Assembly: GCF_000219625.1 (NCBI RefSeq) | Contig: NC_018214.1 | Span: 248,001 to 312,000 of the forward strand | DNA: 64,000 bases | Direction of reading: 5' to 3' | Origin: Zymoseptoria tritici IPO323 | Taxonomy: Eukaryota; Ascomycota; Dothideomycetes; Mycosphaerellales; Mycosphaerellaceae | Part shown: positions 18,901 through 27,549 of the stretch, one piece after another | How the letters are laid out: every line of letters starts with the position of its first letter | Numbering within the stretch: the first letter of the stretch is position 1 | Notes under the pieces: generated by a model | Told to the model about the DNA's origin: nothing | Database searches by the model: none | What the model saw: the letters and a program-made list of their open reading frames with translations, nothing else | Translations under genes and position numbers: made by a program

Positions 18901-20303
18901 AGAGTCTTCCACATTTTGACTTCTCTTCTGCGCCTCACCCTCCAGGACATCGGCAGAACGGAGAGAGCAGCACTCGCCCGACATCGTCGCCACAGCCCTC
19001 GACAATGACGTTCAACACCCCAACGCCCGCCGGTGGTCCCGACTCACTTCTAGGCAGACCAGCAGGTCCGGAGAGACGTGGACTTTTCCCTTTGGGACAA
19101 ACGAAAGCCCCAGTTCTGGATGCACAGAGCGCTCCACGAGCAAATGCAATCTCACCTGCGCCGCAGAAACCTATGCCTCCTGCAAACGTACTGACAGGCC
19201 CGAGTAGCACAGGCTCTCTTCCCGCAGGGCAGATGGCGCTTCCCACAGGACAGCTCGCGTTCCCGCCTCCGAATGTACCGATCGCTCCACAACCTATGGA
19301 GGCAGTCCCTACTTCATCAACATGGTTCGAACCAAATGCTGTGTCTCTTCCCACAGGGCAGATGGCGCTTCCCACAGGACAGCTCGCGCTTCCGCCTGTG
19401 GATGTACCGATCGCTCCACAACCTATGGAGGCAGTCCCTACTTCATCAACATGGTCCGTACCGATCGTCCCAGAACCTATGGAGGCAGTCCCTACTTCAG
19501 CAACATGGTCCGGACCGAATGCTGTGCCGCGCCTGGCACTTCCTCCAAAACTTGCAGCGGCCACCCAACACGGAAGCGTGACCTCACCTGCGCCGCAGAA
19601 ACCTGCTCCTTCTCCAAACGTACCGACAGGCCAGGGTAGAACAGGCTCTCTTCCCACCGGACAGGCCGCGCTTCCGCCTGTGAATGCGCCGTTCGCTTCA
19701 ACAGGTATGCCCGCTGACTGGGCGAAGTGGTATGGTCCGAATGCCAAAGGGGGGTTGGCACTTCCTAAGAAGTCTGCAGCGACAGGCCCACAAGCAAGCG
19801 TGCTCTCGTCGACGCCGGCGATAACTGCAGCTCCGCCAAACGCACAGACAGCACCAAGTAGAGCGGGATCACTTCCAACAGGGCAGGTCGCACTTCCGCC
19901 TCTGAATTCACAGACTGGTTCACGATCGATACAGGCTCCGGCTCCAGCTCCGTCGCCCTCTCTCGGAGGCTTGTATGGTTCGGTTCATGCCCCGGCTGCA
20001 GGAGCCGCTGCCGAGCCATTGCCAGATATCCGGAGAGCGCAGTCGCCAGTGGCGGAAGAGGAGAGATTCAAGCCTCGAGGGAGATTCGCCAAGGAAGGAG
20101 GAGGCGCACAAGCTGGAGCTGCGGGTAAGAGTGAGACTGGAAGTGGAAGCGGAGGAAGTCGGACAGGTGGAAGTGCGAACCGTGGACGCAGCGGCAGCGG
20201 AAGCGGTGTGAGTGGGAGAGGGAGCAAAGGTGGTATCATTGGCTCGAGGAAGCAGAAGAGGCCGCATAAGGAGGAGGATCCTTCGAAGAAGGAGGATTCG
20301 TAG
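12906..20303 (+). CDS. Giant (2465 aa) single-pass membrane coiled-coil protein with repeated DPC modules
   Basis: One 7.4-kb frame without introns. Residues 1-40 contain a duplicated short unit (DNFAVPATIYI, then ENFAVPGVIYV). One transmembrane helix lies near residues 146-170 (ILGFMGLVLVVALLIALVLW). It is followed by Gly/Asp-rich and acidic low-complexity sequence to about residue 370. Residues about 380-1620 are a very long charged coiled coil, punctuated eight times by a Asp/Asn-Pro-Cys motif, usually DPCKEVK, near residues 643, 796, 967, 1027, 1086, 1218, 1270 and 1569. The rest is acidic disordered sequence and a Pro/Gly/Gln-rich tail with repeats of the type LPTGQxALPP and PQPMEAVPTS. 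The end is Gly/Ser/Lys-rich. I recognise no family or function. Open frame over 7 kb and protein-like repeats make it very likely a real gene. Confidence 0.8.
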   Translation: MDQLLDQVADNFAVPATIYIEQAVENFAVPGVIYVVHLIGAYFWEHLPEVQPHNHAVNGTIQPTESLLPVEATMVTETEICKITKFIELTEFETETQTIDKCGPTVFKKLPEVKFVDSQTTSTQRLVDASQKTLSTTPMDWESRMWWILGFMGLVLVVALLIALVLWTCFDGNTNHDPPAPPPGGDGGGNDDGGGGGGDNGDDGKNNDGLPPEDEFPDSDGDSSSGDGDTGPSADNNDAGPPEDDHEARPAEDVGVEAPETDGAVPPDDGSVGPLESDDIRPPENDDHAGAPEGDNAGTGGDGDDAVALTEDDDHATSPVGDIAGDATGHDAELSENGADGATVESSSANAQDSQSTNNQSSHSSWISLKPLTQWLPGLPSSTATDSDLDQLAKLRNELKASQEKVAETKAELRASNEKRSETMIGFKEALESKRKAGESKKAAEEKLAKVEEQLSRQNNDTANSTKASPHAAEFTPAERREEHEIARLQAREAKLQARVAELEANQRPTEGDRAASSDGGTQNREHDQCPYSREEIGEVMRDQQRLRTRLVEHIPYLEQALKDAITRREKAKDKAPGNAGNRGGRPDVERTREDCDRAKMSLQKSRDVSSKLSLWHPGPLGAQSQESDHTDDEVPAGDKEDDPCAEVRADLRAAHAKIGRLQTLLLELEVENAALKSQGSTTRQPPVPSYKELLDLNSAKFSEDKDARWFATENASLRETNRSLRAAQNNANPLGPALNVQAAPHLAMQGGVIAESSMRLVRELGRAHERIKELESVNQALSNARSPPPDKDDDPCKEVKKELQAAQGKIKTLRGKETAALKRCNAAEAALNVGAKEALQKLQESYESDANQKMIENKNLAKQIEELKAKLENPSQRSKTQGKSETDNVFGSSEIDQAAQESESAGNSDKDTKKDVEQLTQQNQKLQEEIESQKKLVDEAVLSAEQAWASNSPSRKSKEAGSGNNEDPCKEVKDELQASQKEKAALQEELEDQKKLVDEAVLSAEQAWASNSPSRKSKETGSGNNEDPCKEVKEELQAAQKKIVTLEAEIQRLEKLLTKPDQLVKDGSASKSKEGGLGPEPDGDADPCKEWKDALEESRQDVKRMEKLRNVEERLRKAAQTTAGQFYPPHVWDDLQTEHKLDVNQTMDENRELTKENKKLKHKVEHLSRGEKSDAEDEKIDDLFFDNNGAFQPLRKPSGFGKGALKKPDSTKPEVKVDPCKEVKADLATAKAEVDRLTAELETAKAELAAKKSAEAKPETDQKQTQTEEDPCKDEKIKLAAAEREVESLTAQLAEAKASKKAKTLDDQGGRAKWDKTRSRNFLEEKVDRLEKELGELKEETEKAAKELQDKLDSTTKERDAAREEVEKLKGQLATAGSDLTTNQTAKEKVIADLVAAEGARKTAEKELVTLREELKTASAALQESLTAVKDALNAKEIALAKCKVEIVDLNEKVKTANEKVKTANEKAKSANNARLASLTADKEALNAKEAALKTCEAEKVQLKKQLEDDNNPAPTTTPGGGVKSRTTLEIELSQALKRISQLEKDLQSAKKLNNAKAVLEENGTPARNPCQKYIDELAKEKAEVKRLKDKIARLERVIQNLQNRLESTPDWRPDDDDSEDDPEDDKPDQGKAANPKDIAGTPQAGGAAPKPATSSGQKQPGGDKATEAGSNADNPVDLEPDSNREAEKAPSPPSDVPLKQPPSAPVFEPEDRSLRDYAIKGNDSSDESADGQSDKDDSRDSDDENETPVAPNDVPEIDDLLKNLGVGGKEATKGPLSPPVAPDQQAPVPIADDEQDVKVSQEKSDEAEAPAQDPTAVPLPTSPNDTGTSTPHGGPSSNDNWSVASDVAELRKKKLQATQVDQRHKNHTGGFREQRPMPEGGDERDRVEKEKQKSDEAARKLREILRKLDEEPPEVGNVSDSDYSSGTGNGEADTGEFDDDGKKGGDSDGDNGGHDPPPPTRKPMPAASQGRNASVPNSVVSSDSQGQSDVPVDSRRQSLPHFDFSSAPHPPGHRQNGESSTRPTSSPQPSTMTFNTPTPAGGPDSLLGRPAGPERRGLFPLGQTKAPVLDAQSAPRANAISPAPQKPMPPANVLTGPSSTGSLPAGQMALPTGQLAFPPPNVPIAPQPMEAVPTSSTWFEPNAVSLPTGQMALPTGQLALPPVDVPIAPQPMEAVPTSSTWSVPIVPEPMEAVPTSATWSGPNAVPRLALPPKLAAATQHGSVTSPAPQKPAPSPNVPTGQGRTGSLPTGQAALPPVNAPFASTGMPADWAKWYGPNAKGGLALPKKSAATGPQASVLSSTPAITAAPPNAQTAPSRAGSLPTGQVALPPLNSQTGSRSIQAPAPAPSPSLGGLYGSVHAPAAGAAAEPLPDIRRAQSPVAEEERFKPRGRFAKEGGGAQAGAAGKSETGSGSGGSRTGGSANRGRSGSGSGVSGRGSKGGIIGSRKQKRPHKEEDPSKKEDS
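15700..16005 (+). repeat. Near-identical 180-bp tandem duplication inside the giant gene
   Basis: The segments beginning near 15700 and 15880 are almost identical over about 120 bp, including the codons for KKLVDEAVLSAEQAWASNSP and the following DPCKEVK. The offset is 180 bp, so the frame is kept and 60 residues were added. The high nucleotide identity indicates a recent event. Confidence 0.85.
19200..19520 (+). repeat. Proline-rich tandem repeats in the tail of the giant gene
   Basis: Units coding for SLPTGQMALPTGQLA, then PP, a short linker, PIAPQPMEAVPTS and STW recur at about 19210-19330 and 19345-19455. A shortened copy follows at about 19460-19510. Related single SLPTGQ units continue to about 19890. 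The nucleotide copies are close to identical, so the array has expanded recently and is probably variable in length between isolates (inference). Confidence 0.8.
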
Positions 20304-21110
20304 TTTCTTTTGTTCTGAGTGAGATTGGTGGAGCTCGGGAGGATTTCATATGTATCGCGGTAGCATGATTGTCAGATCTCTTCAAGCTTCAGATGTCCTA
20401 GAAGGCTCAACGATTCTTGTGAACGACAAGACGCCCACACGGTTGCTTCATGGCCTGTAAGCTGCCATTGGAGACGTGGCATCTTCGCCATCGAAGAAGC
20501 AGGGCCACCACGGCGCCTAGGGGAGCGATATCCTGACATCGCGGACTGGAAGCTCGACGGACATTGCTTCTGTCTGCTGATGAGAGGCCCCATTAGGATG
20601 TGATGAAGAAGGTGAGGTTCCGCATCTCCTCCAGATTTTGTGGGCACAAGAACTCCCGGCCAAACCTTCTTCCGAATCCGGTCAGTGCACCTCTCACTTC
20701 TCTTGACGACCATCTCACTCTCCTGCACGCAACATCGCGGAGACGATGTCGTCAAGGCGCGGCGCAGCGCAGCTATCAATATACCGAGGCCATGTATCGA
20801 CATGTTCACGGCCCCCACCGCGTACAAGCAGAGTACATGCTTCCTTCGCACCAGGCGCCCACACAGCCCGACACGGCGCATCTTCAATCTCGAAGGATTC
20901 CTGCGCCCGCCAACATGGATCCCAATCAAGCAGAAGGCATGATCAGCCGTGCTGCACACCGGTCCCGAAGCGATATCTGTGCTGCATGAGGATGCAATGT
21001 CATAGGTGACGCCCCTCCCGCTTGTACTCGTTCTATCTAGTGCTCGTCCTCTCTACCTCTACCTCGTGGGAAATCGAGATCCGCATTGTACTCATTCCAT
21101 AGGTTCAATC
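20304..21110. other. Intergenic stretch before the PAN-like pair
   Basis: About 800 bp without a supported gene. Part of it (around 20870-20990) resembles 22625-22750 upstream of the next gene, for instance in the shared block AATCTCGAAGGATTC. The promoter was therefore probably copied together with the gene. Confidence 0.4.
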
Positions 21111-22074
21111 ATGGACCACGATGCGCCGGAAGTGGTGCCTCATCGCAACGACGCCATCTATGTACCCAACGATTCGCAAGGTCCGGAAGTCGTCAAGCAG
21201 ATCGGCCCAGCAGTCTCGTACAACCGTCCAGGATACTTTCCTTTGCCCGCCTCTGACCACGATAACGATTTCCCGCGAGAGAAGAGCCCTCACAGTGCGC
21301 CAGTTGCAACGACGAAGAAGTCTAGAAAATGGATATGGATCGGCATAGGAGCGTTGCTCGTCGCTCTGGCAGTTGGACTCGGAGCAGGTCTCGGCTTGAC
21401 GCTGGGCAAGAGTAGCGACAAGGACAACAGTGGCAGCGGGAGCAGCAGTCTCGGGAACGACACCAGCGTCGGAAACGACACCAGCGTCGGAAACGACACC
21501 AGCCCGTGAGTAGATCCTAGTTCACAACGAGGCGGGTCGACTGATGGATGGTCCTATAGTACGAACACCAGCAGTGTTCCCACAAGCGACACCAGGCCGT
21601 ACGCTTACCTTCCTCATTCATTCGCAATAAGACCTGCCAACTAACATCAGCCTCTCCAGCGTAACCTCCGGCACCACAGGCCTCGCTGAATTCAGCTGCG
21701 CAGACTCCACCGCGATCCGCAGCTCCAACAGCACAATATACATCGCCGACTGCTACATCCAATACGCCGTCGGCCGCAAATCCTACTACGACCCAAACGT
21801 TACGGTTTTCAATCTCCCTGGCAGTCATACAGTCTATTCTCTCGAAGAGTGTCTCGACAGATGTGATCAATTCCAAGCAAATGGCCAGCCGCCATGCCGG
21901 GCAGTAACGTACTATGCGAACTTGGACTTTCCTGTCCATGCGTGGGGCGGCAATTGCTTCTTGAAGAACGACCGCGCAGATGGTGGTGGCAGGGATAAGG
22001 AGGTTGATTGGGATCATACGATGAGTGCGTATAGGAGGTGTTTGGACAGAAATGGGTGCAAGGGACAGGCTTGA
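21111..22074 (+). CDS. Membrane protein with C-terminal apple/PAN-like cysteine domain (copy 1)
   Basis: Three exons: 21111-21505, 21560-21598 and 21660-22074. The introns are 54 and 61 nt; the second has a CTAAC branch site. The product is 282 aa. Residues 1-65 are a polar, probably cytoplasmic, segment. One transmembrane helix follows a KKSRK stop-transfer-like stretch (WIWIGIGALLVALAVGLGAG). Next comes a Gly/Ser/Asn linker with three GNDTSV repeats, then an extracellular domain of about 125 residues. That domain has a regular cysteine pattern (SLEECLDRCDQF, QPPCRAVTYYANL, GGNCFLKN, YRRCLDRNGCKG), which resembles apple/PAN-type folds. A type II orientation is inferred. The ligand is unknown. 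The paralogue lies 0.8 kb downstream in the same direction. Confidence 0.75.
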
Positions 22075-22907
22075 AGCCCAGCTGAAGATATGGATGGCAG
22101 GAGAGAAGTACCTTCTTAGATGCTAATGACGGCCCGATCTTGCAGCTCACGAAGACGAGGAACCGCTGCTCTCTGTACAGTATGCCTTCCTGCCGTGCTG
22201 TTGAAATAGTCTTCGGCTTTGCGACTTCACTGTTGCAGTCCCGAGAAAGTACCACCTTGAAACGACGAGCGCAAGCTTCCTCAGATCGGGCGACACTGGT
22301 TACTAAGTTGGACGATTTTAGGTCAGCCAGAAATCAACAACAAGAGGTCCAAACGAGGTGAAGTTCACCTCTCCTTCACCGTTTCATGGAACACACTCTC
22401 TTCCGCATCAGGAAATTGCAGACCCCTCTCACTTGCTTCCTCCTCAGACTTCACCTCTCCTCTTCCTCCTCTTCCTCCCGCACTTCCAACATTCCCACCC
22501 TCAAGACGCCGTGCATGCCAACAATACCAGCTCAGTCGCGGAGAAATACTTCCAGCAACATGCAGGAACCTGCCAGAAAGCACGGCCACAGCACGTTGCA
22601 GACATAGCCCTACCCGACGCTATCACCCATATGCACGTTCCGAATCTCGAAGGATTCGCGGGCTATGCGATCGGCGGACTTGTGCCCAATCAGCTGCCAC
22701 GTTTCGCCAGGTCGCGCATGTACACCGGTGCCGAAGGGATGGGCGTGTTACACGGACTTTGATTATGTATAAGGTAGATGAGGTGGGCGGCATCTCGTTG
22801 TGTTGTCGGAGGTTGTGCTCCTCTCCTCACCCTGCGTAATTGCGTTGCTGTCTTGTGGAAACGAAACGAAACTCATCCTTGCTCTACTTTCCCTGCGAGC
22901 TTCGGTC
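22075..22907. other. Intergenic stretch between the PAN-like paralogues
   Basis: About 830 bp. It holds no supported gene and carries the promoter of copy 2, with partial similarity to the region upstream of copy 1. Pyrimidine-rich tracts lie near 22360-22500. Confidence 0.4.
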
Positions 22908-23837
22908 ATGGCTCCTGCAGACTTCTATCGACCGGAGAACGATGCGCAGGAAGTAGTGCCGCCTCACGGAGACCACGGTCCGATTCACGCACCGGACTAC
23001 TCGCAAGATCCAGAGGTCGTCAAGCAAAGCGGTCCGGAATCTCGCCCATTCCTGTACACGATCACGAACATGACGTACAAGGAGAGAAAGGCCCGCGAAG
23101 TGTCGTTGATCAAGTGTCGAGCGGTTCGTCCAAGCGAAAGTCCAGGAAGTGGCTCTGGGTCGGTTTGGCTGCGGTGCAGGTTGTTCTCGGAGTTGCGCTT
23201 GGAGCTGGGCTAGGAGTGGGTTTGAATAAGAGCGAGAAGAGCAGAGAGCCTACTACCACCACGACGCCGTACGTAAAAGTCGTTTAGGCAACACATGGCC
23301 AGCCGACTGACCTACAGATTCCAGTGCGGTAACATCGACCAGCTCGGCCGACACTTCACCGTACGTGTATCTCGCACTCCCAAATTCCTCATCCACTGAC
23401 TCCTTGTTCCCAGCGTAACATCCGGCATCACCGGCCTAGCAGCATTCAACTGCACCGCTTCCGGGCCCGAGGTCGTCTTCAGCCACAACAACGCCGTCTA
23501 CAAAACTGAATGCTTCAAGCAATACCTCGCCGGCAGCGCCTTCGTCACCCGGCCCAACGTCACCATCGTCAACCTCGGCGAGCGAGAGATAACCTATACC
23601 ATCGAGGACTGCCTAGATAAATGCGACAAGTTCGACGAGCCCGGACAGCCGCCGTGTTTGGCTGTCACGTATTACGCGAATTTGACGGTCCCGATTGAGA
23701 AGTTTGGTAGGAATTGTTTCTTGAAGAATGGTCGGGGAGGGTACTCGGAGAGGCAGGTTAAAGAGGTGGATTTGTTGCATAGTATGAGTGCTTATCTGAG
23801 GTGTTCGGATAACAATGGGTGTAAGGGGTTGCTGTGA
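22908..23837 (+). pseudogene. Membrane protein with apple/PAN-like domain (copy 2), frameshifted
   Basis: Paralogue of the 21111-22074 gene in the same layout. Inferred exons are 22908-23268, 23325-23360 and 23414-23837, with introns of 56 and 53 nt at the same places as in copy 1. The N-terminus (NDAQEVVPP, DPEVVKQSGPE) matches copy 1 (DAPEVVPH, GPEVVKQIGP). The transmembrane helix (WLWVGLAAVQVVLGVALGAG) lies in another frame: the break is near 23027-23042, and the summed exon length is one base short of a multiple of three. The C-terminal domain (TIEDCLDKCDKF, QPPCLAVTYYANL, GRNCFLKN, NNGCKGLL) is fully intact. Either the gene is recently disabled by a 1-nt deletion, or the assembly has an error here. 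The intact domain favours a young lesion or an error. Confidence 0.7.
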
Positions 23838-24920
23838 GGAAGAGAAGGAAATAGAAAATGTAAATACCTTGTGGCAGATGATCATGACCATTCAAGGCCG
23901 AGGTACCCCTAATGATGGCCGAAGCCGAAGAAGCATGTGTGGAAGGTCGAATTGACCTCCGGTTCCATCTGTGCTTTGATCAAAGTTTCCAGAGGCAAGG
24001 TACTCAACTCGAGTGAGCCACCCCATTCCTGCAGGGCGTTCAGCTCGCTGTTGTGATCTTTATGACGTTGGCCGCCACAGTGTAGCACGTAAAGCTTTTT
24101 CTCTCCATGTTCCCATCGCTGTCTCAATCTCGACGATCGTCAATCTGGAGATGACAACATCTTTTCTTGCTCTTTCTTCGATCCCCGCTGTCGAGAGTCT
24201 ATGCTATCATAGGATCCTGTCGATGATGACCAGAGCGGCATTGGACTGATCGGCTTGCGGGGATGGTTATGCGTGTCAGATGGATGACTCTGAAAGAGTG
24301 AGTCGGCGAAGGCTCCTGTACACTCCGCTAGTGCCTTATCAATCCCACCAAGGATCGAGGCATCGTGTTGTTGAGGCTGCGTGGCCGTCGGCTGGATTTG
24401 TGACCATGTTGTCGCAGTTCGAAGATGAGGCGGAAGAGACGAAATGCATCTGAGCCCTAGAACTAGTTCGGAGATTCTCGGCTAGTAGAGGCGCTAGCAG
24501 GGCTCCCCAGAATCCCTTCCCCGACTTCTTTCAAGTGGCTGTCCTGTCCTTGCATTTCAGATTCCTTATTCAACGTCAGCGTTTCGGAGATGCTCGACAA
24601 GACAAGAAGCATTGTCATCATCCTGCAGGAGAGCGCTGTCGTCCGCGAACATGATCCGATATACTCGCCAAGGAGATGTGAATCCTTCCGCGGTACCATA
24701 AGGACTTTGTTCCCCGCTTCGCTTACCTCCTAGCCTAGCAGCACGGCTAAGAACAACCCACGAGGTCGTCTTACTACTCTGACACAAGTGCTATGCACTC
24801 CCTTGACCCAACCATGCCAGCATATATTCCGACGTTCACCGCTCACAGGAGAGTCCGGGCCAGTCCTATGTCCAACTGAGAATGAAGACCCCAGAGCATG
24901 CACTCTAGCCCAAACATGCC
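23838..24920. other. Intergenic stretch with a weak reverse-transcriptase-like remnant
   Basis: About 1.1 kb without an intact gene. On the minus strand near 24600-24690 one frame reads YRIMFADDSALLQDD, resembling the F/Y-A-D-D core of a reverse transcriptase, but the flanks give little further support. The promoter of the PTH11-like gene should lie at the right end. Confidence 0.3.
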
Positions 24921-25916
24921 ATGTCTTCGACGGACCAGCACTCGAACAGGAACATTTACTACGTCACCAGCAACGAAGCGACAATAGCATACTGGACCTG
25001 CGGTGCCCTGTCTCTCCTCATCCTCTTCGCCCGGCTGATTGGTCATTTCTACCAACATCGACGCCGAAAGTGCGACGCCACCACGATTGTCGTCCTGGCC
25101 TCAGTCGGAACGCTCATCGCTCGAACGGCCTTGAATGAAGTCGTGCTTGATCGTGGGACGGCGACGATTGTCACAGCTTCGGGAGAAAGCCTTGACCAGG
25201 AGATCGAAAACGCCGCACGAATCCGCCTAGGAACAATCCTCACTCTGGTCGTCCGAGTTATTGTCACAACCTACTACTGGCTTCAGACCGTCTTGCTCCT
25301 CCTCTTCTACAAAGCCACACTCGACCACATTCCCTGGTCACATCGGCTGATCCAGGTCGCCTGGCCGACTATCGTCCTGACCTGGATCGGCGTCGTGCTC
25401 GCCACCTTTCTCGAGTGCCGGCCTTTCTCCCTGTACTGGGAAGTCTCATCCGACGGCGAGCATGCATGCACACGAGCGTACATCCAACTGCAACTCCAAG
25501 CGGCATGCAACATTCTCCTCGATATCCTGCTACTCGTGCTGTCCCTCCCAATCGCCCGCGCACAGCTCCGTCTCTGGCCGAAGAACTTGCAGCTTGGATG
25601 TCTGTACGTCCTCGGATTCCTCTGCATGATCATCACGGGTGTACGAGTAGCATTCATCTACCGCGATGGAGGGGTGCAGTATGCGAGGAGTTTCTGGGCT
25701 TCGATTCAGGTGCTTGTGGCGACTGCTGTAGCGAACGGGCCTTCGATTTATGGTGCGTGTAAGGTGATGAAGAGGAGGAAAGAAAGTGATCTGTCGTTGG
25801 GGAGGCTGAGGAGTGCGAGTCTCGCCGGTGGTGAGTGGTCAGGCTGGAGAGAAGCAGGTGTGCCGGCCAATGCGGCGAGTCCGAGTTGGAATGTGCAGAT
25901 GAGAGGTGTTGGATGA
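24921..25916 (+). CDS. PTH11-type / fungal rhodopsin-like seven-helix membrane protein
   Basis: A 331-aa intronless frame with seven predicted membrane helices from about residue 22 to 285 and a short polar C-terminal tail. The diagnostic LECRPFSLYWE segment (C-x-P-x3-Y/F-W) follows the fourth or fifth helix, and a TYYWLQTVLLLLFYK segment precedes it, as in the large SAT4/PTH11-related fungal family. No CFEM domain precedes the helices, so it belongs to the non-CFEM subgroup. Such proteins sit in the plasma membrane; some, like Magnaporthe Pth11, sense surfaces, but most have no assigned ligand. The start ATG is in a suitable context and no upstream in-frame extension is convincing. The adjacent genes are lineage-specific and give no functional clue. 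Confidence 0.88.
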   Translation: MSSTDQHSNRNIYYVTSNEATIAYWTCGALSLLILFARLIGHFYQHRRRKCDATTIVVLASVGTLIARTALNEVVLDRGTATIVTASGESLDQEIENAARIRLGTILTLVVRVIVTTYYWLQTVLLLLFYKATLDHIPWSHRLIQVAWPTIVLTWIGVVLATFLECRPFSLYWEVSSDGEHACTRAYIQLQLQAACNILLDILLLVLSLPIARAQLRLWPKNLQLGCLYVLGFLCMIITGVRVAFIYRDGGVQYARSFWASIQVLVATAVANGPSIYGACKVMKRRKESDLSLGRLRSASLAGGEWSGWREAGVPANAASPSWNVQMRGVG

Positions 25917-26316
25917 GGACTGGCTTGAGATATTGACTCTGTTCGTAAGTCTACAATGCTGGAGTGAGCCGCAGTGCCGTTTCACTGATGCCGTCCTTCC
26001 TCAGATGCGAGCAGTGCTCACTTCCACACAGTACTGCGAGGTCTTCGCCTCCACAGCATGCCCTCGCGAGGAGTGCAGTCAGATGCCGCGGAAAGAAGTC
26101 AGGCAAAAGTGCTCATCAAGGTTTTCGAAACCTTCTGTGATGTTGCCTTTTCCTCGCAACAACGACGAATCCTCCTTGCCTAATTCGGACTTGTTTTGAA
26201 AACGCCCGGGAGTGATGCGGGCAAAAGACAAACGCCGCGCGGTCGCCGATTACAAAGTCTGCGTTGCTTGCCCGCACGACAGCTTCGCCAACAACAACAT
26301 CACCATATTCGCCAAC

Positions 26317-27549
26317 ATGACTATGGCCGCTGCCGCTCTCCTCAAGGGCCGCGCTTACGAGCAGATGATGGTGAAGTTCTGTACTGACGCTCAAGCTCAG
26401 TATCCCGACACTTGGGAAAGCGTCATCTCCAACGCACATGCCGAAATTACACAGCTCGAAGCCGCCATTAAGGACTACATCAAGGGCCATTCTTCGGGCT
26501 TCTGCGGCGTCTGTATGTGGCTTCATCTCATCAAGTCAGACGAATTTGGCGGTCAGTTGTTGCCAGCGTGGCGCTTGCCGAACGATAAGGACGACGCTGT
26601 TTGGGAGGACCGCCTCGACAAACTGATGCCAACCCTTCAAGACCGTGCGATTAAAGAGCTGGGATGGGAGAACATCAACTTCAGCTGCGAAGACAGTGAG
26701 CACAAGCCAACTGAGGGAATGAAGATCACGATGCAGACCGCTGCTCCTACCGCGATCAAGCCAGCAGGTCCATTGCCAGCCAAGAAGGCCAAAGTCTTGC
26801 CTCCGCACATGCGCTCCAGCGGACCTCTGCCCACCGCTACCAACACGTTTACCGACCCAGATGCCATCCGCGCAAAGAACCAGCATCCAACACCTCCTCA
26901 ATCCGTCTCACCCGAGCCAATCCCAGTCGACGACAGATTCACCGCCATGCAGCGTCTCAAATTCACCGTCTCACCCGAGCTAGACCCAGTCGACGACAAA
27001 CTCGCTCCATCCTGCACGACCACGCTTGTCAACATCCCTCACGATCAAGACTTGACTGCTGCGACCACCGACACAAGCCTCGCTCAAGACATTCGCAGCA
27101 CTCTCGAAGCGCAAGCTGCCAAGTTTATCGACGAGACCCTGGCTACCACTGAAGCGAAGATCGAGGCGGTCATTCAGTCCAGAGTCCAAGAGCAAGTGAA
27201 GGCGCAGAAGATGGAGTGGTTTCTGGAGTACTCTCGCAAGCAGTCTCGTCAAGTTGAGGAAGCGCAAGACAAGGTGCGAGAAGAGAAAGTGATGTGGGAG
27301 CGAGAGATGCGGGGGCGTATGGCGGAAGAGAAGGCGCAGTGGGAGGTGGAACTTCGCAAGAGCTTGCATGCGAAGATTGTCAACCGCAATGCTGAGGTGG
27401 CCGAAGAGAAGAGCAAGTTCGAGAAGGAGCTCCAGGCACGCCTCACGGCAGAGATGGCGGAGGAGAAAGTGCAGTGGGAGAAGGATCAGCGTGAGAGTAT
27501 CAAGGGCGAGTTCATGAAGAACATGATGAGTCTTGCTTTGATGCAGTGA
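26317..27549 (+). CDS. Coiled-coil array protein 1 (paralogous family of five)
   Basis: The frame is open from 26215, but I place the start at 26317 (MTMAAAALLKG) because the paralogues begin 15-25 residues before the conserved N-terminal block. This gives 410 aa. Residues about 10-120 are the family domain; here it has an insertion and the pattern LEAAIKDYIKGH. A proline-rich linker follows, with the basic motif PAKKAK (near residue 155) and a duplicated SPE-PVDD unit. Residues about 260-405 are a coiled coil built of repeated blocks such as EEKxxWExE. The family is unknown to me. The basic motif resembles a nuclear localisation signal, which is inference. It is the first of five same-strand copies and has diverged most in the N-terminal domain. 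Confidence 0.75.
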   Translation: MTMAAAALLKGRAYEQMMVKFCTDAQAQYPDTWESVISNAHAEITQLEAAIKDYIKGHSSGFCGVCMWLHLIKSDEFGGQLLPAWRLPNDKDDAVWEDRLDKLMPTLQDRAIKELGWENINFSCEDSEHKPTEGMKITMQTAAPTAIKPAGPLPAKKAKVLPPHMRSSGPLPTATNTFTDPDAIRAKNQHPTPPQSVSPEPIPVDDRFTAMQRLKFTVSPELDPVDDKLAPSCTTTLVNIPHDQDLTAATTDTSLAQDIRSTLEAQAAKFIDETLATTEAKIEAVIQSRVQEQVKAQKMEWFLEYSRKQSRQVEEAQDKVREEKVMWEREMRGRMAEEKAQWEVELRKSLHAKIVNRNAEVAEEKSKFEKELQARLTAEMAEEKVQWEKDQRESIKGEFMKNMMSLALMQ

